From assembly GCF_016632335.1 (NCBI RefSeq), contig NZ_JAEPBG010000002.1, positions 372,001 through 436,000 on the forward strand: DNA of 64,000 nucleotides, given 5' to 3'. This stretch comes from Noviherbaspirillum pedocola (GTDB lineage: Bacteria > Pseudomonadota > Gammaproteobacteria > Burkholderiales > Burkholderiaceae_D). The stretch's first letter is position 1, and every line of letters starts with the position of its first letter. Positions 18,223 through 26,743 of the stretch are shown piece after piece. Below the pieces are notes generated by a model that had not been told where the DNA came from, did no database searches, and saw nothing but the letters and a program-made list of their open reading frames with translations. Both the position numbers and the translations under genes were made by a program.

Positions 18223-18340
18223 GCTGTCTCCTTTGCGTTTCATTCTTGTGGACGAGGCTGCATTGCTGCGCACCGCGCCGACGCTTGCCGTCGGCGGCAT
18301 TTGCCTTCCTCGTCTTTTGCGCCTTTGCTGGCGCTTGGTC

Positions 18341-19771
18341 TCAAATCCTTGCCAGCGCTTCGCGCATGCCGTGCTGCGTGATCACTTCGAGCGCGCGCGT
18401 GGTTGCATCGGTCAGGCCCGGCGCGGCATTGAGGTCGCGTCCCCACAGCGCGACGTTGGCCAGCCAGCCGCGCACCATCGCTTGCAGCGACAACTCGCCC
18501 GCGTCATGCGCGGCCCAGGCATCGCGGAACCAGCGCAGGCTGGCTTCGTCGTCGGCCAGGCGGATGCGATCGCCGCGGTACAGCGCCATCGTCGCGGCCA
18601 GCGCCAGCGTGAGCCGTTCTGGCGGCGCGCCATGCATGTCGATGTGGCGCAGCAGCTGCGGCATCACGCGCACCGCGAACTTGGGCCAGCTGTTGAGGGC
18701 GATCGCGTCCAGGCGGTGCCTGATGTAGGGATTGCGAAAGCGGCGCAGCACGTCCTCGGCGAAGGCTTGCAGCTCGGCGCGGTCCATGCCCAGCGCTGGG
18801 ATGATTTCGTCATCGAGCGCCGCGCGCAGAAAGCCGCCGACCTGTTCATCGGCTACCGCTTCGCCAACCGCTTCCAGCCCTGCCATCAGCGCTACCGGCA
18901 CCAGCGTGGTATGGCCGCCGTTGAGGATGCCGACCTTGCGCCGCTTGTACGGCGCGATGTCATCCACCAGGCGGATGTTCAGGTTCGCGCCGGCGAGCTT
19001 GAGTTCATCCGCCAGCCATGCCGGTCCCTTGATGACGAACAGGTAAAAGTATTCAGCCGCGACCAGGAAGCGGTCCTCAGCGCCGAGTTCGGCGGCGATG
19101 CGTTCTTCTTCGCCGGCCGGATAGCCGGTGACGATGCGGTCGACCAGCGTCGAGCAGAAGGTGCAGGCTGCGGCTATCCACGTGATGAACGCGTCCTCAA
19201 GCTGCCACAGCCGCGCGAAATGCAGCACCGCCGCGCGCAGCGCTTCTCCGTTGTCATCGATCAGCTCGCAGGGCAGCAGCACCACACCCTTGTCCTTCGC
19301 GCCATTGAAATGGCGGAAGCGCTCGTGCAGCAGGCGCGCGAGCTTGGCTGGGAAGGTGGAGGGCGGCGCATCTTCATAGCGGTCGTTGTCATTGACCGTG
19401 ATGCCGGCTTCGGTGGTGTTGGAAGTGATGAAGCGCAGCGACGGATTCTTTGCCTGCTCCAGATAATCGCCGTACATCGAGGCGATATCGATCTCGCGCT
19501 GCACGCAGCGTATGGTGCGGTATTGCTTCACTTCCTCGCCGCGCTCATCGATGCCGCGGATCAGCGTGGTGTACAGGCCATCCTGCACATCGAGCAGCGC
19601 ATCGCCGCGGCCGCCGCGCGGGCGCACGATCACCACGCCGGCGTCCAGGCCGGAACGCTCGTTGAGCAGATCGATCTGCCAGTCGAAGAAGCCGCGCATG
19701 AAATTGCCCTGGCCGAACTGCAGGATGCGGATCGGAAGCGAAAAGGGCGCGGTGCGGCGTAATGCTTGCAT
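18341..19771 (-). CDS. uxaB: Tagaturonate reductase (altronate oxidoreductase)
   Basis: 476 residues, typical length. N-terminal Rossmann start IRILQFGQGNFMRGFFDWQID, then the mannitol-dehydrogenase-family ITSNTTEAGIT, VLLPCELIDDNGEAL and the C-terminal KRRKVGILNGGHTTLVPVA catalytic block. It reduces D-tagaturonate to D-altronate with NADH, the second step of galacturonate catabolism. It lies 29 bases after uxaA on the same strand and is probably translated from the same message. Confidence 0.92.
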   Translation of the reverse strand: MQALRRTAPFSLPIRILQFGQGNFMRGFFDWQIDLLNERSGLDAGVVIVRPRGGRGDALLDVQDGLYTTLIRGIDERGEEVKQYRTIRCVQREIDIASMYGDYLEQAKNPSLRFITSNTTEAGITVNDNDRYEDAPPSTFPAKLARLLHERFRHFNGAKDKGVVLLPCELIDDNGEALRAAVLHFARLWQLEDAFITWIAAACTFCSTLVDRIVTGYPAGEEERIAAELGAEDRFLVAAEYFYLFVIKGPAWLADELKLAGANLNIRLVDDIAPYKRRKVGILNGGHTTLVPVALMAGLEAVGEAVADEQVGGFLRAALDDEIIPALGMDRAELQAFAEDVLRRFRNPYIRHRLDAIALNSWPKFAVRVMPQLLRHIDMHGAPPERLTLALAATMALYRGDRIRLADDEASLRWFRDAWAAHDAGELSLQAMVRGWLANVALWGRDLNAAPGLTDATTRALEVITQHGMREALARI

Positions 19772-19800
19772 GAATCTGGTTTCCGTTATCGATGGGCCGC

Positions 19801-21399
19801 TCAGAGCGAGATGTCGCGCTTCCAGAAGATGAAGTCGTATTGCTGCAGCCGGTCGGCCTTGGCCTGGTACGTGCCGCTGGCGGTGTCGATCACCATGTCG
19901 AGCAGGCCATCCGCCACGTCCGGCAGCGGCCGGCCTTCGATGACCGGGCCGCAGTCGTAATCGATGACGTCATTCATCTTCGTGGCGACGCGGCTGTTGC
20001 TGGCAATCTTCAGCACCGGCACGATCGGATTGCCGGTCGGCGTGCCCAGGCCAGTGGAGAACAGCACTACGTTGGCGCCCGAGGCGACGATGCCGGTGAC
20101 GGATTCGACGTCGCCGCCCGGCGTGCACAACAGCGACAGGCCGTGCTTCCCGGTTTGCTCGCCGTAGTCCAGCACCGAGACGATAGGCGAGCTGCCGCCC
20201 TTCTTGGCCGCGCCGGCGGACTTCATCGCATCGGTAATCAGGCCGTCGCGGATATTGCCGGGGCTGGGGTTGTCGGCGAAGTGGGTGCCGACCGCTTCGG
20301 CGCGGGCTTCGAAGTCGCGCATCAGGCCAATGAAGCGGCGCTTGTCGTCATCGTTTTCGCAGCGTTCCAGAAGGCTCGATTCGACGCCGCACAGTTCGGG
20401 AAACTCGGCCAGGATCGACGAGCCGCCCAGGGCCACCACCATGTCCGACACCAGGCCCATGGCCGGGTTGGCCGAGATGCCGGAAAAGCCGTCCGAGCCG
20501 CCGCATTTCACGCCGATCTTCAGGTGCGACAGCGGCACCGGCTGGCGCGCCACCTTGTTCGCTTCCTTCAGCTGCGCCAGGGTGTCGGCGACGACGGCCT
20601 TCATCATCGCGTCCTCGCTGCCCCATTGCTGCTGTTCGTAGATCAGCATCGGCTTGGCGAAGTCCGGGTTCACCTTCGCCAGCTCTTCCTTGAACATCGC
20701 GATCTGCGCATTCTGGCAGCCGAGGCTGAACACGGTCACGCCGGCCACGTTTGGATGATCGGCATAGGAGGCGAGGATGCGGCACAGCGAGCGCGCATCG
20801 GCGCGGGTGCCGCCGCAGCCGCCGGCATGCGTGATGATGCGCACGCCATCGACGTTGGGGAACGGCCGCAGCACCGGCTTCGGCGCTTCCATGTCCTGGC
20901 CCAGCAGCGACAGCGTGTAGGAAGCGAGGTCGTTGGCCGCATAGCCCAGCGGCGCTTCGAGCGCCTTGCGCAGGTGTTCGACATTGCGGTTCTCGCAGAA
21001 CACCAGCGGGAACACCAGCCAGTGGTTCGCGGTGCCGACGCGGCCATCGGCGCGCACCACGCCCATGAAGTGGCCATCCTTCAGGCGTGATACATCGGGC
21101 GGCGTCCATTGATACGGCGCGCTGTCTTCGAGCTCGACGTCGGCGGCGTAGTGCTGCAGGTTTTCGGTGGTGATGGCTTCGCCGCGGCGGATAGTCGCCA
21201 TGGCCTTGCCGACCGCCACGCCATACATGCGCAGCACCTCGCCTTCGGCCGCCGCATGGCGCGCGATCTTGTGCTTGGCCTTGACCGGCGCGGGAATCAG
21301 GATGGATTCCGCTTCCCAGTTCACCACCTCGCCGGCGGTGAGGTCGACGAGGGCGACGAGCATGTCGTCGTCCGGATGGATGCAGATGACTTTTTGCAT
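19801..21399 (-). CDS. uxaA: Altronate dehydratase
   Basis: 532 residues from ATG at 21399; the frame stays open further upstream but that part overlaps uxaC and is a shadow. An N-terminal SAF domain (residues 1-90, with the His-rich KAKHKIARHA) precedes the galactarate/altronate dehydratase core: FMGVVRADGRVGTANHW, THAGGCGGTRADARSL, VFSLGCQNAQ and IGVKCGGSDGFSGISANPA. The family uses iron. It converts altronate to 2-keto-3-deoxygluconate, the substrate of KdgK. Only 13 bases separate it from uxaC. Confidence 0.93.
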   Translation of the reverse strand: MQKVICIHPDDDMLVALVDLTAGEVVNWEAESILIPAPVKAKHKIARHAAAEGEVLRMYGVAVGKAMATIRRGEAITTENLQHYAADVELEDSAPYQWTPPDVSRLKDGHFMGVVRADGRVGTANHWLVFPLVFCENRNVEHLRKALEAPLGYAANDLASYTLSLLGQDMEAPKPVLRPFPNVDGVRIITHAGGCGGTRADARSLCRILASYADHPNVAGVTVFSLGCQNAQIAMFKEELAKVNPDFAKPMLIYEQQQWGSEDAMMKAVVADTLAQLKEANKVARQPVPLSHLKIGVKCGGSDGFSGISANPAMGLVSDMVVALGGSSILAEFPELCGVESSLLERCENDDDKRRFIGLMRDFEARAEAVGTHFADNPSPGNIRDGLITDAMKSAGAAKKGGSSPIVSVLDYGEQTGKHGLSLLCTPGGDVESVTGIVASGANVVLFSTGLGTPTGNPIVPVLKIASNSRVATKMNDVIDYDCGPVIEGRPLPDVADGLLDMVIDTASGTYQAKADRLQQYDFIFWKRDISL

Positions 21400-21412
21400 G
21401 TCTGCTCGGGAA

Positions 21413-22807
21413 TCAGAGGCCAAAGTAGCGCTTGGCGTTTTCGTAGCAGACGCCGCGCACGATGCCCGACAGCGCTTCCATGTCGGCCGGGTATTCGCCG
21501 GCTTCGACCCACTGGCCGAGCTGGCGGCACAGCAGGCGACGGAAATAGTCGTGGCGCGGATAGGAGGCAAAGCTGCGCGAGTCGGTGACCATGCCGACGA
21601 AGATGCCGAGCACGCCGTGATTGGCAAAGCCGACCAGCTGCTGCAGATTGCCTTCCTTGTGATCGTTGAACCACCAAGCCGGGCCGAACTGCACCTTGCC
21701 CGGCACCGAACCGTCCTGGAAGTTGCCCATCATCGTGGACAGCACTTCATTCATGTTCGGGTTCAGGCAGAACAGCATGGTCTTGGGCAGCTCGTCGTTT
21801 GCGTTCAGCGCATCGAGCAGCGCGCCCAGACCCGCGGAAGTGCTCATGTCCGAGATCGAGTCGTAGCCGGTGTCCGGGCCGAGCTGGCCGAGCATGCGAC
21901 TGTTGTTGTTGCGCATGGCGCCGATGTGCAGGCACATGGTCCAGCCGAATTTCGCATAGACGCGACCGACCGATTCCAGCAGGCCGCGCAGATACAGCGC
22001 GTTCTCGGTTTCGGACAGCATTTCGCCGCCGACGCGCTTGGCGAACAGCGCTTCGAGCTGAACCGCATCGGCGGGCACGGTCGGCAGCGGGATGTCAACC
22101 GCATGGTCCGAGATGCGCGCGCCGCGGGCATGGAAGTATTCGACGCGCTTGGCCAGGGCTTCCATCAGAGAGGCGAAGGAGTTGATCTCGATCTGCGCGG
22201 CGGCGCCGAGGCGTTTCAGGTAATCGACGAAGCCGGGCTGGTTGATGCGCATCGCCTTGTCGGGGCGATAGGCCGGCAGCACGCGCGTCTTCAGGCCGGA
22301 CTTGGCGATGTCGCCATGCTGCAGCAGATCGTCGGCCGGATCGTCGGTGGTGCAGGCGATTTCGACTTTGGCCTGGCCCAGCAGCGTCCAGGTATCCATC
22401 GTCGCCAGCTTCGCATTGGCCTGCTCCCAGATCGCGTCGGCATTGGCTTCGTTGATGACGAGGTCGATCCCGAAAATGCGGCGCAGTTCGAAATGGCTCC
22501 AGTGATGCACCGGGTTGCCGACTGCCAGCGGCAGCACGCGGCAGAAGGCGCGGAATTTCTCGATGTCCGAGGCCGAGCCGGTGATGTATTGCTCATCGAC
22601 GCCGGCGGCGCGCATCACGCGCCATTTGTAGTGGTCGCCGCCCAGCCAGAGCTCGGCGAGGTTGCGGAAGGTCTTGCGAGCGGCGATTTCGGACTGCTGC
22701 AGATGCGAGTGGTAATCGATGATCGGCAGGTCGGCGGCAACATCGTGATACAGGCGGCGGGCGGTCTCGGTGTCGAGAAGAAAATTCTGGTCCATGAACG
22801 GGGTCAT
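21413..22807 (-). CDS. uxaC: Glucuronate/galacturonate isomerase
   Basis: 464 residues from ATG at 22807, preceded by AAGGAGA. Amidohydrolase-related UxaC fold: IIDYHSHLQQSEIA near the N-terminus, NLAELWLGGDHYKWRVMRA, GWTMCLHIGAMRNNN and the C-terminal SFASYPRHDYFRRLL. It isomerises D-galacturonate to tagaturonate and D-glucuronate to fructuronate. It is the first gene of the minus-strand set uxaC-uxaA-uxaB. Since no uxuA/uxuB is visible, the galacturonate branch is the one complete here. Confidence 0.94.
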   Translation of the reverse strand: MTPFMDQNFLLDTETARRLYHDVAADLPIIDYHSHLQQSEIAARKTFRNLAELWLGGDHYKWRVMRAAGVDEQYITGSASDIEKFRAFCRVLPLAVGNPVHHWSHFELRRIFGIDLVINEANADAIWEQANAKLATMDTWTLLGQAKVEIACTTDDPADDLLQHGDIAKSGLKTRVLPAYRPDKAMRINQPGFVDYLKRLGAAAQIEINSFASLMEALAKRVEYFHARGARISDHAVDIPLPTVPADAVQLEALFAKRVGGEMLSETENALYLRGLLESVGRVYAKFGWTMCLHIGAMRNNNSRMLGQLGPDTGYDSISDMSTSAGLGALLDALNANDELPKTMLFCLNPNMNEVLSTMMGNFQDGSVPGKVQFGPAWWFNDHKEGNLQQLVGFANHGVLGIFVGMVTDSRSFASYPRHDYFRRLLCRQLGQWVEAGEYPADMEALSGIVRGVCYENAKRYFGL

Positions 22808-22890
22808 GATGGATGCATCTCCTTGCTGATGGCAGACCCGGATCGGGCGCTGCAGGCCGTCATTGCGCGGGCAAATCCGCAACGGCATTT

Positions 22891-22924
22891 CTGATATATC
22901 AGAATCGTAATCCTAATATATTAG
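22891..22924. promoter_or_regulatory. Tandem palindromic operator upstream of uxaC
   Basis: Two perfect 12-bp palindromes, CTGATATATCAG (22891-22902) and CTAATATATTAG (22913-22924), share the pattern CTrATATATyAG. They are spaced 22 bp start to start, two helical turns, so a dimeric regulator could bind both on one DNA face. They lie 84 bases upstream of the uxaC start. The local GntR/FCD regulator at 11269 is the obvious candidate. No further copy was noticed in front of the other galacturonate genes. Confidence 0.7.
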
Positions 22925-22996
22925 TAACGCAAGGACATTTTCGTTGCGCTTTTGATGCGAGCGAAGCGCTTCGGGAAGGTGGCTAAGGAGTGCTGA

Positions 22997-23308
22997 TCAG
23001 TGCAGGCGCATCAGCGCCAGACCGGCGAAAACCAGCAGCACGCCGACGGCATTGATCGGGGAAATGCGGTCGCCGAAGATCAGCATGCCCATCACCAGCG
23101 ACAGGATCGAGGTCAGGGCCGACGTCAGGAACCATTGCAGAAGGAAGTTCGGCGCCTTCGCATAGGCGGTCGCGAACAGGAACTGATGGATGAGCACCAG
23201 TGGAATCGTGCCGAGGAAAGGCCATCCCCGCGAGCGCATCAGAAAGACCGCTGCGGCCTGCACGATGCCGCCAACGGCGGCGTAGAGAAGATAGAGCGGG
23301 GAAATCAA
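22997..23308 (-). CDS. Small four-helix membrane protein, EamA/SMR-like
   Basis: 103 residues with four hydrophobic segments (about 5-21, 30-48, 55-77, 84-101). Length and the motif-like FGDRISPINAVGVLLVFAGLALMRL resemble small multidrug resistance or half-EamA transporters, where EP/GDxxxP in helix 3-4 is common. It probably works as a dimer in the inner membrane; substrate unknown. It reads towards uxaC but the operator region lies between, so separate regulation is likely. Confidence 0.7.
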   Translation of the reverse strand: MISPLYLLYAAVGGIVQAAAVFLMRSRGWPFLGTIPLVLIHQFLFATAYAKAPNFLLQWFLTSALTSILSLVMGMLIFGDRISPINAVGVLLVFAGLALMRLH

Positions 23309-23478
23309 GGAGATTCGCGTGGATACGGCCGGGGTTGGAAAAAGGCCTTGCGTGGGGACGTGAGCCGGAAAGCGGCGGCGATTCTAGCATGCGGTTATCA
23401 GCGGAATTTGCCGCCACGGCGTGACGGCGACGGCCTATGCACACCTGATGCGTCGCAAGGCGAAACGCCCGCACGATC

Positions 23479-24282
23479 TCAAGCCATGTGCGCCTCGTCA
23501 TGTGTGCGCACCAGGCGAACTACGGCGGCGCGCATGCCGTCCAGCGGCATGCCTTCCACCGAGACGCTGACTTCACGCGCTTGCGCCTCGGTGCCGGCCA
23601 GCCGCAGCCGCAGCTCGCGCGCGGCGCCGCCGCTTTCAGCGGCTTTCAGGGCGTCGAGCAGGCGCAGCATGTCATCAGGAGCAAAGCAGGTGAGCGCATC
23701 CGCGCCCACGCTGGCCTCGCCGCCGCGGAGACTGCCGAGCAGCGCCTGCGGAAAGAGGCCGGTGCCGGGGAGGTCCAGCAGCAGCACTTCATCAAAGCGG
23801 GCAAAGAGATGCTGCAGCGTCAGCGCCGACGCGGCGCGTCGCTTGGCCAGGTACAGCCTGTCGTTTTCGCGATGCAGCGAAATCTTGTGGCGCGACCGGG
23901 ATACCTTGAGCAGCAGCTGGTTTTCATACAGCGCGCGCCGCAGATATTCGATCAGGGCGATGGCGAACAGCGTTCCCACGATGTAATTGACGACAAAGAT
24001 CACATCCGATTTCGACACGCCGTCCATGACGCCGAATGGCGCGACGAAGAAGTGCGTGGCCAGCAGCAGCCCGAGCAGCGCGCTCAGAAGCGCCGGCCCC
24101 AGGCCAAGCAGGTATTCGCTCGCCAGGCTGGCGATGACGAAGAGCTGATACGGCGCATACGGCGCGATATAGGGCTGCAGCAGATGGCGCAGGCTGAATG
24201 CCGTCATGGTGAGGCCCAGCGCGGCAAGGTAAGCTATCGGTCGCGGTACCGACGACCAGTTTTTCGCGTTTTTGATATTCAT
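23479..24282 (-). CDS. DUF4118-domain membrane protein without a kinase domain
   Basis: 267 residues from ATG at 24282. Four membrane helices in residues 15-115 resemble the KdpD-type DUF4118 sensor module (PYQLFVIASLASEYLLGLGPALLSALLGLL, with FGVMDGVSKSDVIFVVNYIVGTLFAIAL). A cytoplasmic part of about 150 residues follows, with no histidine-kinase, GGDEF or PAS motif that I recognise. Its role is unknown; a membrane sensor or scaffold is possible. The start codon overlaps that of the divergent hydrolase at the shared CATG (24280-24283). A TTG at 24300 is an alternative start. Confidence 0.75.
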   Translation of the reverse strand: MNIKNAKNWSSVPRPIAYLAALGLTMTAFSLRHLLQPYIAPYAPYQLFVIASLASEYLLGLGPALLSALLGLLLATHFFVAPFGVMDGVSKSDVIFVVNYIVGTLFAIALIEYLRRALYENQLLLKVSRSRHKISLHRENDRLYLAKRRAASALTLQHLFARFDEVLLLDLPGTGLFPQALLGSLRGGEASVGADALTCFAPDDMLRLLDALKAAESGGAARELRLRLAGTEAQAREVSVSVEGMPLDGMRAAVVRLVRTHDEAHMA

Positions 24283-25153
24283 GAATCCATCGGATAGCAA
24301 TGTTCTTCATCTGCATGCGGGCGAGCATGCGGTTCTTCTGCTGCATGGCATGGGCGCGAGCATCCTCGAGCTGCAGCGCCTGGCCGAGCATCTGCACGGC
24401 GCCGGCCTGTCGGCCTTTGCCGCCAACCTGCCGGGCATGTGCCATGGCGCGCCGCCGGCTCCGTGGGAAGCCTGGCTTGAGGCATCAATTACGCAGCTGC
24501 ATCGTTTGAAGCAGGACTATGCCACGGTATCGCTGGCCGGGGTATCGATGGGCGCGACGCTGGCACTGGCGCTGGCGCAAGAAGAGGATGTGGATTGCGT
24601 GGTGCTGCTCGCCGCGGCACTGGCCTATGACGGGTGGGCCATGCCCTGGTACCGTTTCCTGTTACGGCTCGCGCCGATTCTGCCTTTCAGCAGCCGTTAC
24701 AGTTACCGCGAGTCTGAGCCCTATGGGGTGAAGAACCCCGAAGTGCGGGCCATGATCAAGCGCGCGTTGCGCAGCGACCGTGTCTCCGAAGCGGGCGGGG
24801 AAGCGATTCATCTGCGCCAGATGACCGAAGGCCTGCGCCTCATTTCCCATGTCAGAAGCAGGATCGGCGAGGTCGATGCGCCGACGCTGATCATGCATGC
24901 GATCGAGGATGAGGCGGTGGCGGTGCGCAATGCAGAGTGGGTGTATCAACACATCGGCTCGGCCAGCAAGGAGTTGATCTACCTGGGCGACTGCTTTCAC
25001 ATGATCACCCTGGACAACGAGCGCGAAACCGTGATGCACGAAACCGAGCGCTTCATCAAGGGCGCGCTCAATGCCAGCCTGCCGCAGCCTGCCTTTGATT
25101 TGCCGCCGCTGCTGTCGCGGGAATTGCGGCGTCTGTTGAAGTCTGGCGGCTAG
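24281..25153 (+). CDS. Alpha/beta hydrolase, carboxylesterase/monoglyceride-lipase type
   Basis: 290 residues from ATG at 24281. Motifs: AVLLLHGMGAS oxyanion strand, nucleophile Ser in LAGVSMGATLA (GxSxG), acid Asp in MHAIEDEAVA, His in GDCFHMITLD. This matches EstD/Est30-type carboxylesterases acting on short or medium acyl esters in the cytoplasm. There is no ribosome site before the ATG, and the start overlaps the start of the divergent DUF4118 gene. Translation may be leaderless or begin slightly elsewhere (TTG at 24272 also in frame). Confidence 0.85.
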   Translation: MNPSDSNVLHLHAGEHAVLLLHGMGASILELQRLAEHLHGAGLSAFAANLPGMCHGAPPAPWEAWLEASITQLHRLKQDYATVSLAGVSMGATLALALAQEEDVDCVVLLAAALAYDGWAMPWYRFLLRLAPILPFSSRYSYRESEPYGVKNPEVRAMIKRALRSDRVSEAGGEAIHLRQMTEGLRLISHVRSRIGEVDAPTLIMHAIEDEAVAVRNAEWVYQHIGSASKELIYLGDCFHMITLDNERETVMHETERFIKGALNASLPQPAFDLPPLLSRELRRLLKSGG

Positions 25154-25162
25154 GAAGAATGA

Positions 25163-25234
25163 GCCGCGTATGTCGCGTATGTCGCGTATGTCGCGTATGT
25201 CGGGTATGTCGCGTATATCGCGTATATCGCGCAT
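25163..25234. repeat. Nine-base tandem repeat, about eight copies
   Basis: Units of the form GTCGCGTAT run from 25163 to about 25234, with small changes in the last three copies (GTCGGGTAT, ATCGCGTAT, ATCGCGCAT). It lies in the intergenic space right after the hydrolase stop and merges into a hairpin. Copy number may vary between strains. Confidence 0.85.
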
Positions 25235-25264
25235 GCCGCGCGTACCGATCGGCGCGCGGCATGC
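25231..25264. terminator. Bidirectional hairpin between convergent genes
   Basis: GCATGCCGCGCG (25231-25242) pairs perfectly with CGCGCGGCATGC (25253-25264) around a 10-base loop. It stands between the convergent hydrolase and PEP-CTERM genes. There is no T-tract on either side, so termination strength is uncertain. Confidence 0.55.
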
Positions 25265-25270
25265 GGGGAA

Positions 25271-26101
25271 TCAGCCGCGTTTGCGGCGTGCCAATCCCAG
25301 TCCCATCAGGCCCAATCCAACCAGCGCGATGCTTGCCGGCTCGGGAATGGCCGCCGTGCCGAAGATCACGTCAAGCGAACCGTTGATGGTTTGCGTTCCG
25401 GTCGGCGAAAAATTGTTCAACTGGCCCGACTGGAAGGAGACATTGAAGAACGGCGATGGCGAGGTGAAGTAGGCGCTGCCGGCCGCGGTCACGCTCCAGG
25501 TCGAGGTGGCGCCGAAGCTGCCGCAATTGATGCCGGTGCCGGCGCTGCCGGTACAGGTCGACAGCGTCGGATCCAGTGTGCCCTGGCCCGAGGTCGGCGT
25601 TCCGGTGGCAATCAGCAGATCGTCACCGTTGCCCCCGACGGTCCATGGCGCACTGCCGCTGGCCGGTGCGGTGAACGTGGTGTTCGAGCCCGGATCGAGG
25701 AATACCGATAGCGAGCCAGTGCCCTGGGTGAAGTTGAAGGTCGTGCGTCCGCCGCTGCTGCTGAAGGTGCCCGAAGCCTGGTACAGCGCGTACAGGCCGT
25801 ACTGGTTCGCCGTGCTGCCTCCCAGCTGCGATGGCACCGGCGTGGTGCCGTCATTGGCGACAAACTGGCCGGCGTTCCACAGCAGCGACGCGTTGAAGCT
25901 GTTGCCGGAGAACGTAATGACTTCAACGTAATTGCCGGTCACCTTGTCGGCGGTAATGGTGCCGGCCAGGGCACCCGGCACCGAGCCTTCGTTGATGCGA
26001 AAGTCCGGGAACGAGGTTTGCGCCATTGCCGCCGATCCCGTCAGGAAAAAAGCGGCCGGGATAATGCATTTCAAAATTTTCTTGCTAGTCATTTTTTTCA
26101 T
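25271..26101 (-). CDS. pepA: PEP-CTERM sorted exported protein, PepA (flocculation-associated) type
   Basis: 276 residues. A signal peptide (MKKMTSKKILKCIIPAAFFLTGSAAMA) precedes a Ser/Thr/Gly-rich exported domain starting FPDFRINEGSVPGALAGTITADKVTGNYVEV, a block typical of the floc-associated PepA family. The C-terminus IPEPASIALVGLGLMGLGLARRKRG is a full PEP-CTERM signal (PEP motif, membrane helix, basic tail) for exosortase processing. No exosortase gene is in the window. In Zoogloea-like bacteria such proteins link cells to exopolysaccharide and need RpoN; a matching sigma-54 site lies upstream. GGAG eight bases before ATG supports the start. This pepA is not aminopeptidase A. Confidence 0.85.
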   Translation of the reverse strand: MKKMTSKKILKCIIPAAFFLTGSAAMAQTSFPDFRINEGSVPGALAGTITADKVTGNYVEVITFSGNSFNASLLWNAGQFVANDGTTPVPSQLGGSTANQYGLYALYQASGTFSSSGGRTTFNFTQGTGSLSVFLDPGSNTTFTAPASGSAPWTVGGNGDDLLIATGTPTSGQGTLDPTLSTCTGSAGTGINCGSFGATSTWSVTAAGSAYFTSPSPFFNVSFQSGQLNNFSPTGTQTINGSLDVIFGTAAIPEPASIALVGLGLMGLGLARRKRG

Positions 26102-26743
26102 TTACAACTCCGGATTAAGAAATGCTTGATTGAAATCGGAATTAATCAAACGAAATGCTTGTTGCCTCGGTTCTTCGCTTTTCTGTTTGTTGCGCTCCCG
26201 ATTCATTACTCAGCAATCCATGTGCCAGAAAATGAAAAAACAAGAAAATCAATACCTTACAATTAATAATCGCTTTTCTTTTTGGTAATTCGTAAATCAT
26301 ACCGACAGTGATTTTTGTTAATTAATTATGGATAATAGTGTCGTTTATATGTTTTCTTCATTGCCGGAAATAGCCGTGCCTGTTTATTTCGATCAACGCC
26401 GGCGAAAATGGGAAATGTCCGATATGAAAATTCGGTATTCAATCGAATACCTATCCTGCTCATGATCCGATTGCAAAGTGCCAGCCAGCACGGCGCTCAT
26501 CTCATTCGGCCAATTGGATGCCGCATCGCCTGGACGCTCGATCACGCGCACAGCGCGAAGAAAGTTCGGTCGGGCCGCTTGATGCCAAGGCGCGCAGGTT
26601 GGAAGTCCCTGGAGAGGGGCGATCTTCTGGTCTGTGGATGGTGGCAGGTCAGACTTGCCGAGGACAGCGCCACCCGTCTCGGCATGTGTGCACCGCGTGC
26701 GCCAGACATGAAGGCGCTGCGCCTCATGCCCGGCAGGACCTTC
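26102..26743. other. Long control/intergenic region between ankyrin gene and pepA
   Basis: About 640 bases. The 300 nearest pepA are AT-rich and hold the sigma-54 site and a dyad GGTATTC-AATC-GAATACC (26434-26451), about 210 bases upstream of it, a fitting distance for an enhancer-binding activator. The rest is GC-rich with no supported gene. Confidence 0.6.
26212..26227 (-). promoter_or_regulatory. Sigma-54 (-24/-12) promoter of pepA
   Basis: On the minus strand 26227 to 26212 reads TGGCACATGGATTGCT, an essentially perfect RpoN element (consensus TGGCAC-N5-TTGCW) with GG and GC exactly ten bases apart. It lies about 110 bases upstream of the pepA start. RpoN with the PrsK/PrsR two-component system is known to drive PEP-CTERM genes in related bacteria. 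Confidence 0.85.
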
